Assembly (NCBI GenBank): GCA_947304495.1
Contig: CAMZBG010000019.1
Span: 1 to 22,584 of the forward strand
Direction of reading: 5' to 3'
DNA from: an uncultured Clostridia bacterium
Lineage (GTDB): Bacteria; Bacillota_I; Bacilli_A; RF39; UBA660
Length of the DNA stretch: 22,584 nt
Shown here: piece by piece, positions 15,598 through 22,584 of the stretch
How the letters are laid out: every line of letters starts with the position of its first letter
How positions within the stretch are numbered: the first letter of the stretch is position 1
Made by a program: the position numbers and the translations under genes
The notes under the pieces: model-generated
What the model was told of the DNA's origin: nothing
The model's input: only the letters and a program-made list of their open reading frames with translations
The model's database searches: none

Positions 15598-17033
15598 TGG
15601 ATATTACGGAACTAAGAGAAAAATTAGATAGTGGTGAAATAAATGATAAAGATTTATTCGATGAAGCTACTAAAAAAGCCAAAACATATCAAGATGAATA
15701 TAATCCATTTGTAACGATAATGGGTGACTATGATAAGATAGAAAGCAAGAGTATTTTATCAGGAATTCCTTATGCTCTTAAAGACAATATTTCAACAAAA
15801 GGAATTTTAACTACAGCAAGTAGTAACATTCTTAAAAATTATGTTCCAGTATATGATGCGGCGATATATGAAAAACTTAGAGCTGCTGGAGCAATTTTAG
15901 TAGGTAAAACAGTTTTAGATGAGCTAGCTATGGGTGGAACTGGAACTACTGGTCATACAGGGATAGTTAAGAATCCATGGGATGCATCAAGACAAATAGG
16001 TGGATCTTCAGCAGGAAGTGCTTGTGCAGTAGCTTTAGGGATTGTTCCATTTGCTATTGGATCCGATACAGGTGATTCGATAAGAAAACCAGCAGCATAT
16101 GGTGGCATTGTTGGATTTAAACCAACTTATGGAAGAATTAGTAGATATGGTTTATTTGCATTTGCTTCTAGTTTAGATCATTTAGGTGTATTTGCCAGAA
16201 ATGTTAAAGATGTAGCAATAGTAACTGATATGGTCAAAGGACATGATGATAGAGATATGACAAGTTTGCCTGATGATGGTAAACAATATGTTAGCGAAAT
16301 AAATAAGTCTGTTAAGGGTAAAAAACTATTCTATATTAAGGAAGCATTAGATAATAATGGTAATGATGAAGAATTGAATCAGATATTAGATAATTTCAAT
16401 AAAGTTATTGATAAATGTAAGGAAATAGGAATTGAAGTGTGTGAAGAATCTATTTCTCACGAGTTACTTCAAGCTTTATATCCTGCTTATATGTCAATAT
16501 CTTGTGCTGAGGCAACTAGTAATGATGCCAATTTAACAGGTATTCATTTTGGTGTGAGAGGGGAAGGTAATAGCCCAGATGAAATTATTACTGATGCTAG
16601 AACAAAAGGATTTAGTGAATTAATCAAAAGAAGATTTGTTATTGGTAGTTACATATTACAAAGAGAAAATCAAGAAAAATTATTCTTAAATGCATATCGA
16701 GTTAGAAGAATGATTGTCGATAAGATTAATGAATTATTTAAAAAGTATGATGGTTATATTTTACCAGCTGCAGCTAGTATAGCACCAAAGTTTGGTGATA
16801 AAAGTGATAAACTTAGTGATAAATATTTAATTCTCGATAATCATATGGTTATTGGTAATTTTGGAGGATATCCAAGTATTACCATTCCATCTGGCTTTGT
16901 TAACAATATGCCAATAGGAATAAATATAACCGGTAGAGCAAAAGAAGATGATATTGTTTTAAATATAGCTAATAAGCTTGAAGAAACTATGGAATATAAA
17001 AATCAAATAGCTAGGGGGAAAGAAAATGTATAA
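15597..17033 (+). CDS. gatA: Aspartyl/glutamyl-tRNA amidotransferase subunit A
   Basis: Amidase-signature glutaminase subunit that releases ammonia from Gln for transfer to GatB; cytoplasmic, 478 residues. The Lys-cisSer-Ser triad is present as Lys62 (ALKDNI), Ser137 (GGSSAGSA) and Ser161 (SDTGDSIRKPA), with spacing identical to the K79/S154/S178 triad of the Staphylococcus enzyme. The usual GGS before the nucleophile is GDS here, and SIRQPA is SIRKPA. The N-terminus is about 17 residues shorter than in Staphylococcus. Start ATG 15597 shares a base with the gatC stop; GGTGGTGG precedes it. The 3' end overlaps gatB by 8 nt. Confidence 0.95.
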   Translation: MDITELREKLDSGEINDKDLFDEATKKAKTYQDEYNPFVTIMGDYDKIESKSILSGIPYALKDNISTKGILTTASSNILKNYVPVYDAAIYEKLRAAGAILVGKTVLDELAMGGTGTTGHTGIVKNPWDASRQIGGSSAGSACAVALGIVPFAIGSDTGDSIRKPAAYGGIVGFKPTYGRISRYGLFAFASSLDHLGVFARNVKDVAIVTDMVKGHDDRDMTSLPDDGKQYVSEINKSVKGKKLFYIKEALDNNGNDEELNQILDNFNKVIDKCKEIGIEVCEESISHELLQALYPAYMSISCAEATSNDANLTGIHFGVRGEGNSPDEIITDARTKGFSELIKRRFVIGSYILQRENQEKLFLNAYRVRRMIVDKINELFKKYDGYILPAAASIAPKFGDKSDKLSDKYLILDNHMVIGNFGGYPSITIPSGFVNNMPIGINITGRAKEDDIVLNIANKLEETMEYKNQIARGKENV

Positions 17034-18450
17034 GACAGTAATTGGATTAGAAGTTCATTGTGAACTTAAATCAAATAGTAAAAACTTTTCTAGTGCTAGA
17101 AATGGATTTTCCGATATTCCTAATAGCAATGTTTCAGTAGTTGATCTTGGAATGCCAGGAATACTTCCGGTAGTTAATAAGCAGGCAGTAAGAAATGCCA
17201 TCAAGATGGCTTTAGCTATGGAATGTACAATACCAGAATATTTAACATTTGAAAGAAAAAACTATTTTTATCCAGACTTACCTAAAGGATATCAAATTAC
17301 TCAGTTTAAGCACCCAATTGGGGAACATGGATACGTAACAATCAATCTAAATGGAGAAAGTAAAAAAGTATTGATTCATGATACCCATTTAGAAGAAGAT
17401 ACAGCAAGTATGGATCATTATAATGATTATTCATTATTAGATTATAATCGTTGTGGAGTACCACTACTTGAAACAGTTACTGATCCATGTCTAAATTCGG
17501 CTGATGAAGCGGTAGCATTTTTAGAGGAACTTAGGGGAATATTCTTATATACGGATACTTCATATGCAAGAAGTGATAAAGGACAAATTAGATGTGATGT
17601 CAACGTATCACTTATGGAAGAAGATGCTAAAGAATTAGGAACAAAGGTAGAAATAAAAAATATTAATTCATTTAGTGGAGTAAAAGAAGCAATTATTTGT
17701 GAAGTTGCTAGACAAAAAGAGATACTTAATAATGGTGGTACTATCTTACAGGAAACCAGAAGATATGATGAAAATACAAATATGACATACACAATGAGAA
17801 GTAAGGAAGATGCTATCGATTATAGATATTTTACAGAGCCTAATCTTCCACCAATTAAATTAGATAATACGTGGATAGAGGAAATAAAAAGTGAAATACC
17901 TAAATTACCTAATCAAAGATTTAAGACATATATTGAAGAATATGCTATTAATGAAAAAGATGCATATACTATTATTAGAGATAAGAAAATATCAGATTTC
18001 TATGAGGAATGTATTTCAATATTACATGAACCAGTTACAATATCTAATTGGTTGACTGGTGATGTTATGAAATATTTAAATAAAGAAAGTTTAACTATTT
18101 CAGAATCTAAATTAACTACAAAAATGTTAACTGATTTGATTAAGATGATAAATGATGGCAAGATTAGTGGTAAACAAGGAAAAGAATTACTTGTTAGTAT
18201 GATGGATACAGGAAAAGATGCAGAGGTACTAGCAAATGAACTTGGACTTAGTCAGATTAGTAATGAAGAAGAAATTAGAAAAATAATTTTAGAAGTAATA
18301 GATGAAAATAAAAATTTAGTAGATGATTATAAAGCTGGAAAGAGAGTATTTGATTATTTTATTGGTCAGATAATGAAAAAAACTAGAGGTAGAGCTAATC
18401 CAGTTATGACATCTAAAGTATTAAAAGAAGAATTAGATAAATATTTATAG
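17026..18450 (+). CDS. gatB: Aspartyl/glutamyl-tRNA amidotransferase subunit B
   Basis: Kinase/transamidase subunit that phosphorylates the misacylated tRNA and accepts ammonia from GatA; 474 residues, normal length. Visible motifs are VIGLEVHCELKS at the start, LDYNRCGVPLLETVTDP, RCDVNVSL, VEIKNINSF, and YRYFTEPNLPP. A helical domain and YqeY-like tail follow, ending in MKKTRGRANP. An 8-nt overlap with gatA (ATGTATAA) and the GGGGGAAAG SD ahead of ATG 17026 indicate coupling. It is last in the operon. Confidence 0.97.
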   Translation: MYKTVIGLEVHCELKSNSKNFSSARNGFSDIPNSNVSVVDLGMPGILPVVNKQAVRNAIKMALAMECTIPEYLTFERKNYFYPDLPKGYQITQFKHPIGEHGYVTINLNGESKKVLIHDTHLEEDTASMDHYNDYSLLDYNRCGVPLLETVTDPCLNSADEAVAFLEELRGIFLYTDTSYARSDKGQIRCDVNVSLMEEDAKELGTKVEIKNINSFSGVKEAIICEVARQKEILNNGGTILQETRRYDENTNMTYTMRSKEDAIDYRYFTEPNLPPIKLDNTWIEEIKSEIPKLPNQRFKTYIEEYAINEKDAYTIIRDKKISDFYEECISILHEPVTISNWLTGDVMKYLNKESLTISESKLTTKMLTDLIKMINDGKISGKQGKELLVSMMDTGKDAEVLANELGLSQISNEEEIRKIILEVIDENKNLVDDYKAGKRVFDYFIGQIMKKTRGRANPVMTSKVLKEELDKYL

Positions 18451-18467
18451 TAAATTTGTTTGCTATT

Positions 18468-18494
18468 AAAAATTTGACAAAATGTTAAATTTTT
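18468..18494 (+). terminator. Hairpin after gatB that contains the OLE promoter -35
   Basis: 12-bp stem (one G-U) AAAAATTTGACA / TGTTAAATTTTT with loop AAA, 18 nt after gatB. It ends in T5 and can serve as the gatB terminator. The -35 of the next promoter (TTGACA, 18474-18479) lies in its left arm, so it could alternatively act as a DNA operator. Confidence 0.6.
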
Positions 18495-18502
18495 GATATA
18501 AT
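18474..18502 (+). promoter_or_regulatory. Consensus sigma-A promoter of the large noncoding RNA
   Basis: TTGACA (18474-18479), exactly 17 bp, then TATAAT (18497-18502). Both hexamers match the consensus perfectly, making this the strongest promoter in the window by eye. The predicted start is 18508-18511. Confidence 0.85.
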
Positions 18503-18509
18503 TATAACT

Positions 18510-19092
18510 CGATTGATGGCACATTATTCTAGTCAAATTGATTCGTTATGAAGACGGGGATAAATTACCGTTAAAGAGCAAATCTATGAAACCGCTTGTG
18601 TTTGCTTTGGATGCCCAATCTGGGGTGGATGCAGGCGATGAGAATAGTGGATAGAATATAATGGCATATATTTAATTCCATTATTCGTGGAGACCTATCT
18701 TTGTGATAAATCTATACGGAAACTGATGATTTGTTACGAAATAGGATTAAACCTGTTAGGTGATTATAAGTTATCTACAGTGTAGCTTGTCTTGAGTGAA
18801 AGGTTTGGGATTGGCATTAGATATTAAGATGTTTGGCCAAATATCTTAATATTATACCATGAAATTACTTTTGCAAAAGAGTACTAATAACGATGCGTTG
18901 GTGAGGAAAACTCCTAGAGTGCATTATGATATAGGATTGCAGTGGGAACTAAGTGGTAATCAAGTCGTATGATGTGGAAACACCGTACTGTCTTCTTTAA
19001 AGGGGAACCGCAATACTGGTAACGGTATGTAGAAGATAGGGAAATCCTACTTGACCTAAGTCTCAAAGTTAACTATATCGATAAGCCATTAG
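18510..19092 (+). ncRNA. ole: Probable OLE RNA (ornate, large, extremophilic)
   Basis: A gene-free stretch of about 585 nt that is less AT-rich than its surroundings and has many stop codons in all frames. It is full of possible helices. Examples are TGATGGC (18514-18520) with GCCATTA (19085-19091) closing the ends, CTAGTCAA (18529-18536) with TTGACCTAAG (19051-19060, bulged), ACGG/CCGT (18554-18557/18568-18571), a 15-plus-bp hairpin at 18820-18853, and CTGTCTTCT (18988-18996) with AGAAGATAG (19031-19039). OLE RNAs are around 600 nt and are commonly encoded just upstream of oapA. Here the next gene is an OapA-like protein, which is the main basis for the call; size, position and promoter agree. 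OLE forms a membrane-associated ribonucleoprotein with OapA and other proteins, and in Halalkalibacterium halodurans it is linked to stress and magnesium tolerance. I could not align the sequence to the family model. ROOL or GOLLD RNA is the alternative, but neither is associated with OapA. Confidence 0.82.
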
Positions 19093-19112
19093 TTTTTTTC
19101 TTGGAGGATATG

Positions 19113-19634
19113 ATGAAAAGTAATTATAGATGGGCATGTATTGTAACAGTTTTAGCGTTTGTATTGTCGTTAGTGATGTCACTATTAGTAACAACAGCAC
19201 TAGAAAATGTTACACTTATAACATCTATTGTCATTACTTTTCTTTTCATTTTATTAGGAATAATATTTGATATTATTGGCGTATCTGTAACAAGTGGCGA
19301 TGAAGTTGCATTTCATTCGATGAGTGCTAGAAGAATACGAGGAGGACGTGTAGGTGTAAAATTAATTAAGAATGCTCCACAAGTATCTAGTATTTGTTGT
19401 GATGTTGTTGGAGATATATGTGGAATAATATCTGGAACAGCAGGAGTAACTATTGTTATGTTGATTACAATGATGACTAATTGGAATTTTCTTTTAGTTT
19501 CATTAATCGTTACATCGTTAATATCATCATTGACAATTGGTGGTAAGGCTCTTGGTAAAAATTTAGCAATTAATAAAAGTACCGAAGTGGTTACAGTAGT
19601 AGCTAAAATATTATCAATTTTTAGTAAAAAATAA
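19113..19634 (+). CDS. oapA: OapA, OLE RNA-associated membrane protein
   Basis: 173 residues with four predicted membrane helices (about 8-28, 37-57, 99-118 and 124-148). Between helices 2 and 3 is a basic cytoplasmic-type segment, FHSMSARRIRGGRVGVKLIKNA, followed by CCDVVGDICGIISGTAG. The run GVSVTSGDEVAFHSM ... RIRG ... KNAPQVSSICCDVVGDICGIISG matches the conserved core I recall for OapA, the protein that binds OLE RNA and carries it to the membrane. SD GGAGG (19103-19107) fits ATG 19113 best; ATG 19110 and TTG 19101 are in frame but too close to or ahead of the SD. It is separated from the RNA gene by a T7 tract (19093-19099). It is probably partly co-transcribed with the RNA, as no other promoter is visible, and is followed by a terminator. 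Confidence 0.85.
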   Translation: MKSNYRWACIVTVLAFVLSLVMSLLVTTALENVTLITSIVITFLFILLGIIFDIIGVSVTSGDEVAFHSMSARRIRGGRVGVKLIKNAPQVSSICCDVVGDICGIISGTAGVTIVMLITMMTNWNFLLVSLIVTSLISSLTIGGKALGKNLAINKSTEVVTVVAKILSIFSKK

Positions 19635-19641
19635 CATTATT

Positions 19642-19664
19642 AGACTGAAATATAGTCTTTTTTT
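19642..19664 (+). terminator. Intrinsic terminator after oapA
   Basis: Short stem AGACT / AGTCT with a 7-nt loop, followed by a run of seven or more T's interrupted once. The stem is weak but the U-tract is strong. Confidence 0.7.
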
Positions 19665-19704
19665 CTTTTTAGCAAACAAATATTATAAAAATAGATAAAA
19701 ATAT

Positions 19705-19733
19705 TTGACAAATAGGCTTCCTTGTGTTATTAT
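19705..19733 (+). promoter_or_regulatory. Promoter of the surface-protein operon
   Basis: TTGACA (19705-19710), a 17-bp spacer and TATTAT (19728-19733). The predicted start is near 19740, about 25 nt before the first gene, whose SD is GGGGGA. Confidence 0.8.
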
Positions 19734-19764
19734 AGAGTGCGATTTTCTTTAAGGGGGAATATGT

Positions 19765-21405
19765 ATGTACGAAGAAAATAGAAGATTTAGCTGGACTAAT
19801 CTATTTATTAAGATAATTATCGTAATCATTTTCATATTGTTCACAATATGGTTACTATCTTTATCTACAAGAGGTATGTCTAATAAAATCGATGTTCTTA
19901 CTGACAGTGTCTTTTCTGATAATATTGATAGGATGAAGGAAGTAGGAAAGAGTTATTTTACTACTGAGAGATTACCAAAAGAAGTAGGAGACGTTAAAAT
20001 ACTATCACTTCAAAAAATGTATGATCAACATCTTTTACTTGAAGTCAGAGATAAGTATGGAAAGGCTTGCTCTGCAGATAATTCTTATGTTTCAATCGAA
20101 AAACTTGAAAAAGAATATCAGATGAAAGTATACCTAGAATGTGGCAATGAAAGAGACTACATAAAAGTCATTATGGGTTGCTACAATTACTGTGATACTG
20201 ATATATGTGAGAAAGATGAGAAAGAAGAGAAACCAATTGAAAAAGCATTAGAATATGAATATAGCAGATCTACTGCTGGTGCTTGGGGGCCATGGGGAGC
20301 ATGGACTAATTGGTCAACAAATGCGGTTACAAAAACTAATAGTCGTGAAGTAGATAGTAAGATTATTAACGAAACATATACTTACGATAAAGCAGTAACA
20401 CAGGCTAAGTATATTGGAGATGTTACTTGTGATGCTAAAATAGGTGACTATAAATTAGTTTCAAACAGTAATGGTGTATGTAAGTACTCAAAAGGAGCTA
20501 CAAGTACACAAGAGCCAACTTGTCCAACTATTTCAGGGTACACAAATACTGGAGTAAATGAAACAACATGTAGTTATAAGGCAAATACTCCAGACACAAC
20601 AAGTCCACAATGTAAAGACTTGTCTGGATGGTCTAAAACAAGAAGTGGTTTTACTTGCACTTATAAAAAATCAACAACTACTTATGCAAATCCAAGTTGT
20701 AAAGACTTATCTGGATGGTCTAAAACAATAAGTGGTTTTACTTGCACTTATAAAAAATCAACAACTACTTATGCAAATCCAAGTTGTAAAGACTTATCTG
20801 GATGGTCTAAAACAAGAAGTGGCTTTACTTGTAAGTATACAAGAAGTTATAAGGAAGCAGTTGGTGTAAAAGTTATATCTTCATGTGATGGATGTACTAC
20901 TGAAGTTCAAACTGTATATGAAACAAAGTATGAGACTAAAACTGGTAACAAGGCAACTTGTCCAACTGGATATAAGCCAACTGGAAATACTTGCTATAAA
21001 ACAACAACAACGACAGATACAGCAACTGCGACTTGTCCACAAGGTTATTCAAGGTCAGGTGATAGCTGTGTAAAATATGCTACTAAAACAGCAAGTGTAG
21101 TTTGTGATACGGCAAATGGCTATGAATTATCAGGAAATAGCTGTGTAAAGTCAACTACAAAGACAATGACAAAAGATGCTGTATGTGCGGTAGGATATAA
21201 TAAGAATAATAAGTGTTACAAAGATGAGACAACTTATGTAGAAGAAACTGGTACTAAGAGTGTAACATACTATAGATATAGAACTAGAAATTATAGTGGA
21301 GGCTCAACCGATTATAAGTGGAGCATTTCAAATAATGATAAAAATTTACTAGATGCTGGTTATAAATTAACTGGTAAAACAAGAGAAATTGTGGGGGGGA
21401 AATAG
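19765..21405 (+). CDS. Membrane-anchored protein of repeated Cys-pair modules
   Basis: 546 residues, family not recognised. Residues 1-13 are cytoplasmic, followed by one hydrophobic helix (~14-34, IIIVIIFILFTIWLLSL). A globular region (~35-155) contains several Cys. A Trp-rich stretch WGPWGAWTNWS (about 172-182) superficially resembles thrombospondin type-1 repeats. From about residue 217 there are some nine copies of a motif C-x(2-5)-G-[YWD]-x(5-10)-C-x-[YK], for example CPTGYKPTGNTCYK and CPQGYSRSGDSCVK. Three of these are near-identical 29-residue units. The paired Cys suggest disulfides outside the membrane, so a surface or adhesin-like role is possible but unproven. The Thr/Ser/Lys-rich linkers suggest an extended stalk. 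It is first in an operon with the two genes that follow. An ATG at 19761 is out of frame and reads only six codons. Confidence 0.7.
   Translation: MYEENRRFSWTNLFIKIIIVIIFILFTIWLLSLSTRGMSNKIDVLTDSVFSDNIDRMKEVGKSYFTTERLPKEVGDVKILSLQKMYDQHLLLEVRDKYGKACSADNSYVSIEKLEKEYQMKVYLECGNERDYIKVIMGCYNYCDTDICEKDEKEEKPIEKALEYEYSRSTAGAWGPWGAWTNWSTNAVTKTNSREVDSKIINETYTYDKAVTQAKYIGDVTCDAKIGDYKLVSNSNGVCKYSKGATSTQEPTCPTISGYTNTGVNETTCSYKANTPDTTSPQCKDLSGWSKTRSGFTCTYKKSTTTYANPSCKDLSGWSKTISGFTCTYKKSTTTYANPSCKDLSGWSKTRSGFTCKYTRSYKEAVGVKVISSCDGCTTEVQTVYETKYETKTGNKATCPTGYKPTGNTCYKTTTTTDTATATCPQGYSRSGDSCVKYATKTASVVCDTANGYELSGNSCVKSTTKTMTKDAVCAVGYNKNNKCYKDETTYVEETGTKSVTYYRYRTRNYSGGSTDYKWSISNNDKNLLDAGYKLTGKTREIVGGK
20611..20833 (+). 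repeat. 87-bp in-frame tandem repeat, about 2.6 copies
   Basis: Units start at 20611, 20698 and 20785 with TGTAAAGACTT, exactly 87 bp (29 codons) apart. They encode CKDLSGWSKT, then [R/I]SGFTC, a Thr/Lys-rich linker and NPS. The third copy is truncated after its second Cys. The near-identity at DNA level points to recent expansion or contraction by recombination or slippage. Confidence 0.95.
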
Positions 21406-21407
21406 AA

Positions 21408-22304
21408 ATGACTAAACCAATTGTTAGAACGACTGCTGGTATACTACTTTTTGCTAGATTATTATCCGGAAGTGTTGCTTATGCTGTAACTGGTGAATCA
21501 ATGACCGGTGATATCGAACCAACTACTATTACTGAGCTTACTGATAGCACTATAAATACAGTTGATGGTGACGAGTATAGTACTGATAGTTATATTGATA
21601 TGGCATTAAAAAGATTTGATATGCTATTTAATGAAGCTAAAGATGATTTTAAAAGTCGTGGTTTGGAGATACCTGAGGAGCAAGTTAGAGATTATATTTT
21701 ATCAAAAAATATTTCTTGGCTAACTAATGAAATGGTTACTTTGATTGTAGGAGATTCTCCAGATCCTGCTAAAATCCATGTTAATTATCAAACAGTGTTG
21801 TCTATTATTATTAACTATGATTTAAAAGTTTCTCGTGAACAAAATAGTACTAAAGGTTTTATAAAACTTAGCAAAGGAGTTCATGACGAAAAGCAAAGAG
21901 CGATATTGGATGCATATGCCGAAAGATTAGCTCAGTTATATGCTTGTCGAAATGACAGCAAAAAGTATAATGAATTATTTAAACAATTAGTTATTGACAT
22001 GTATGATCCAATGAACGAACTATCTCAACTAGAAGATGCACTTAATATTGCTAATATTGCAGTAACCTTCTGGTTTGCTGGAACTTCATTTGGAAGTGAA
22101 AAAAATGCATCTCTTTCTGACGATAACCGCAACTTGTTAAAACAAGTAATTGTATTTTCAGGAGAAAAGGATGAGGAAGCTATAGCTAATGCTGCGATTA
22201 CTGGTAGTACAAGAAGATTTCGTGAATTATTAGATATGGCATGTGCCGTATATGTCGGTACTGCTTGCCCTTATGTCAGAACGTTGGCACCTTCTGGTGA
22301 GTAA
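21408..22304 (+). CDS. Secreted protein of unknown family
   Basis: 298 residues. A hydrophobic N-terminal segment ending in SVAYAVTGE looks like a cleavable signal peptide (cut after AYA or nearby). No lipobox or later membrane helix is clear. An acidic Thr-rich stretch (~30-58) precedes a mainly alpha-helical domain (SYIDMALKRFDMLFNEAKDD, RAILDAYAERLAQLYACRND, LSQLEDALNIANIAVTFWFAG). Three Cys occur near the middle and C-terminus (ACR, MACAV, TACPY). It starts 2 nt after the previous gene, with GGGGGG as SD, so it is in the same operon. I do not recognise a family. Confidence 0.7.
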   Translation: MTKPIVRTTAGILLFARLLSGSVAYAVTGESMTGDIEPTTITELTDSTINTVDGDEYSTDSYIDMALKRFDMLFNEAKDDFKSRGLEIPEEQVRDYILSKNISWLTNEMVTLIVGDSPDPAKIHVNYQTVLSIIINYDLKVSREQNSTKGFIKLSKGVHDEKQRAILDAYAERLAQLYACRNDSKKYNELFKQLVIDMYDPMNELSQLEDALNIANIAVTFWFAGTSFGSEKNASLSDDNRNLLKQVIVFSGEKDEEAIANAAITGSTRRFRELLDMACAVYVGTACPYVRTLAPSGE

Positions 22305-22359
22305 ATTTATAATTAAATAAATAATAATATTAATTTTAAGAAAAAAGGGAGTTGAAAAA
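22305..22359 (+). other. Short AT-rich spacer with SD
   Basis: A 55-nt stretch of nearly pure A/T without a convincing terminator or promoter, ending in AAAAAAGGGAGTTG, the SD of the next gene. The operon probably continues through it. Confidence 0.4.
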
Positions 22360-22584
22360 ATGAAAAATATTGAAGAAAAGGGAGTAAAAAAAATGAAAAA
22401 AAGAGGATATAAAAATCTTATTATTAGTGCAGTATGTACGGCGTTATTAAGTACTGCTGCAGGCTGTGCGTTATCTAGGGATGAAGAAGTAAGGTTAGTA
22501 AATGAACCTAGTATATTATCTGCTTCTCGTGTATATGGAGAAGAAAGTACAATAACTTCAGTTTTAACAACTGGAGAAGATATG
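22360..22584 (+). CDS. Lipoprotein of unknown family, 5' part (cut by window edge)
   Basis: 75 codons are visible and the frame is open to the window end. There are two in-frame starts: ATG 22360 (MKNIEEKGVKK) and ATG 22393 (MKKRGYKNLIISAV), each preceded by AAAAGGGAGT. From the second start the N-terminus is a normal lipoprotein signal with lipobox STAAGC, so 22393 may be the true start. An 11-residue charged extension before a signal peptide is less usual. The mature part (ALSRDEEVRLVNEPSILSAS...) is Glu/Ser/Thr-rich with no recognisable domain. It probably belongs to the surface-protein operon. Confidence 0.6.
   Translation, partial: MKNIEEKGVKKMKKRGYKNLIISAVCTALLSTAAGCALSRDEEVRLVNEPSILSASRVYGEESTITSVLTTGEDM

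Noticed and set aside
17442..17792. Minus-strand open frame of 116 codons inside gatB
   Set aside because: It is antisense to a certain gene, Ser-rich as expected from the complement of AT-rich codons, and has no SD or family resemblance.
18510..19092. Riboswitch, group I intron, or ROOL/GOLLD RNA as alternative identity for the large RNA
   Set aside because: Far longer than known riboswitches and not interrupting a gene; ROOL and GOLLD are not paired with an OapA-like gene.
20611..20833. Regular direct repeats that could suggest a CRISPR array
   Set aside because: Units are contiguous, in frame, have no unique spacers and encode a continuous protein.
20885..21073. 62-codon frame inside the Cys-module protein
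   Set aside because: Gln/Leu-rich shift of the Thr/Cys-rich real frame; no SD.
19765..21405. Thrombospondin type-1 domain in the Cys-module protein
   Set aside because: Only the Trp spacing in WGPWGAWTNWS fits; the Cys and Arg pattern of the domain is not present.
1..22584. Genetic code 4 (TGA as Trp), suggested by Mollicutes-like features
   Set aside because: potB and potC end naturally at TGA where the next gene begins, and Trp codons in real genes are TGG.
1..22584. Insertion sequences, prophage genes, tRNA or rRNA genes
   Set aside because: No transposase, integrase, terminal inverted repeats, cloverleaf or rRNA sequence was seen.

Overview
The window comes from an AT-rich, Gram-positive-type bacterium. 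It uses Shine-Dalgarno (SD) sites built on GGAGG or GGTGAT, near-consensus sigma-A promoters with 17-bp spacers, lipoprotein signal peptides and an Asp-tRNA(Asn)/Glu-tRNA(Gln) amidotransferase. TGA is a stop codon (it ends potB and potC), so this is genetic code 11 and not the Mycoplasma code. GatA carries a GDSIRKPA motif that I associate from memory with Mollicutes and relatives. My inference is an uncultured gut-type Bacilli lineage near the Mollicutes; the window alone does not prove it.

Layout. 1-731: 3' part of tuf (EF-Tu) with a terminator. 837-5261: a tightly packed potABCD polyamine ABC importer operon ending in a PnuC-family transporter. 5392-8903: an agmatine deiminase pathway operon (putrescine carbamoyltransferase, APC antiporter, agmatine deiminase) with its own promoter and terminator but no carbamate kinase. 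8980-9627: a YugP-like membrane protein that has apparently lost its metallopeptidase motif. 9814-15238: cell-envelope genes. These are a D,D-carboxypeptidase; on the minus strand a polysaccharide deacetylase, an overlapping small coiled-coil membrane protein and a DUF378 protein; then a LolA-like/DUF4367-like lipoprotein and a membrane-anchored class A beta-lactamase-like protein. 15310-18450: gatCAB.

The most notable region is 18460-19634. A roughly 585-nt gene-free stretch starts with a perfect TTGACA-17-TATAAT promoter and is dense in potential helices. It is followed immediately by a small four-helix membrane protein that resembles OapA, the membrane partner of the large noncoding RNA OLE. 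I read this as an OLE RNA-oapA locus next to gatCAB.

19765 to the end is a separate surface-protein operon with its own consensus promoter: a membrane-anchored protein made of Cys-pair modules with a recent 87-bp tandem expansion, a secreted protein of unknown family, and the start of a lipoprotein with a duplicated SD/start module.

The polyamine genes could work together. PotABCD may import polyamines, and the antiporter would exchange agmatine for putrescine. AguA makes N-carbamoylputrescine, and the carbamoyltransferase releases putrescine and carbamoyl phosphate. ATP recovery would need a carbamate kinase encoded elsewhere.
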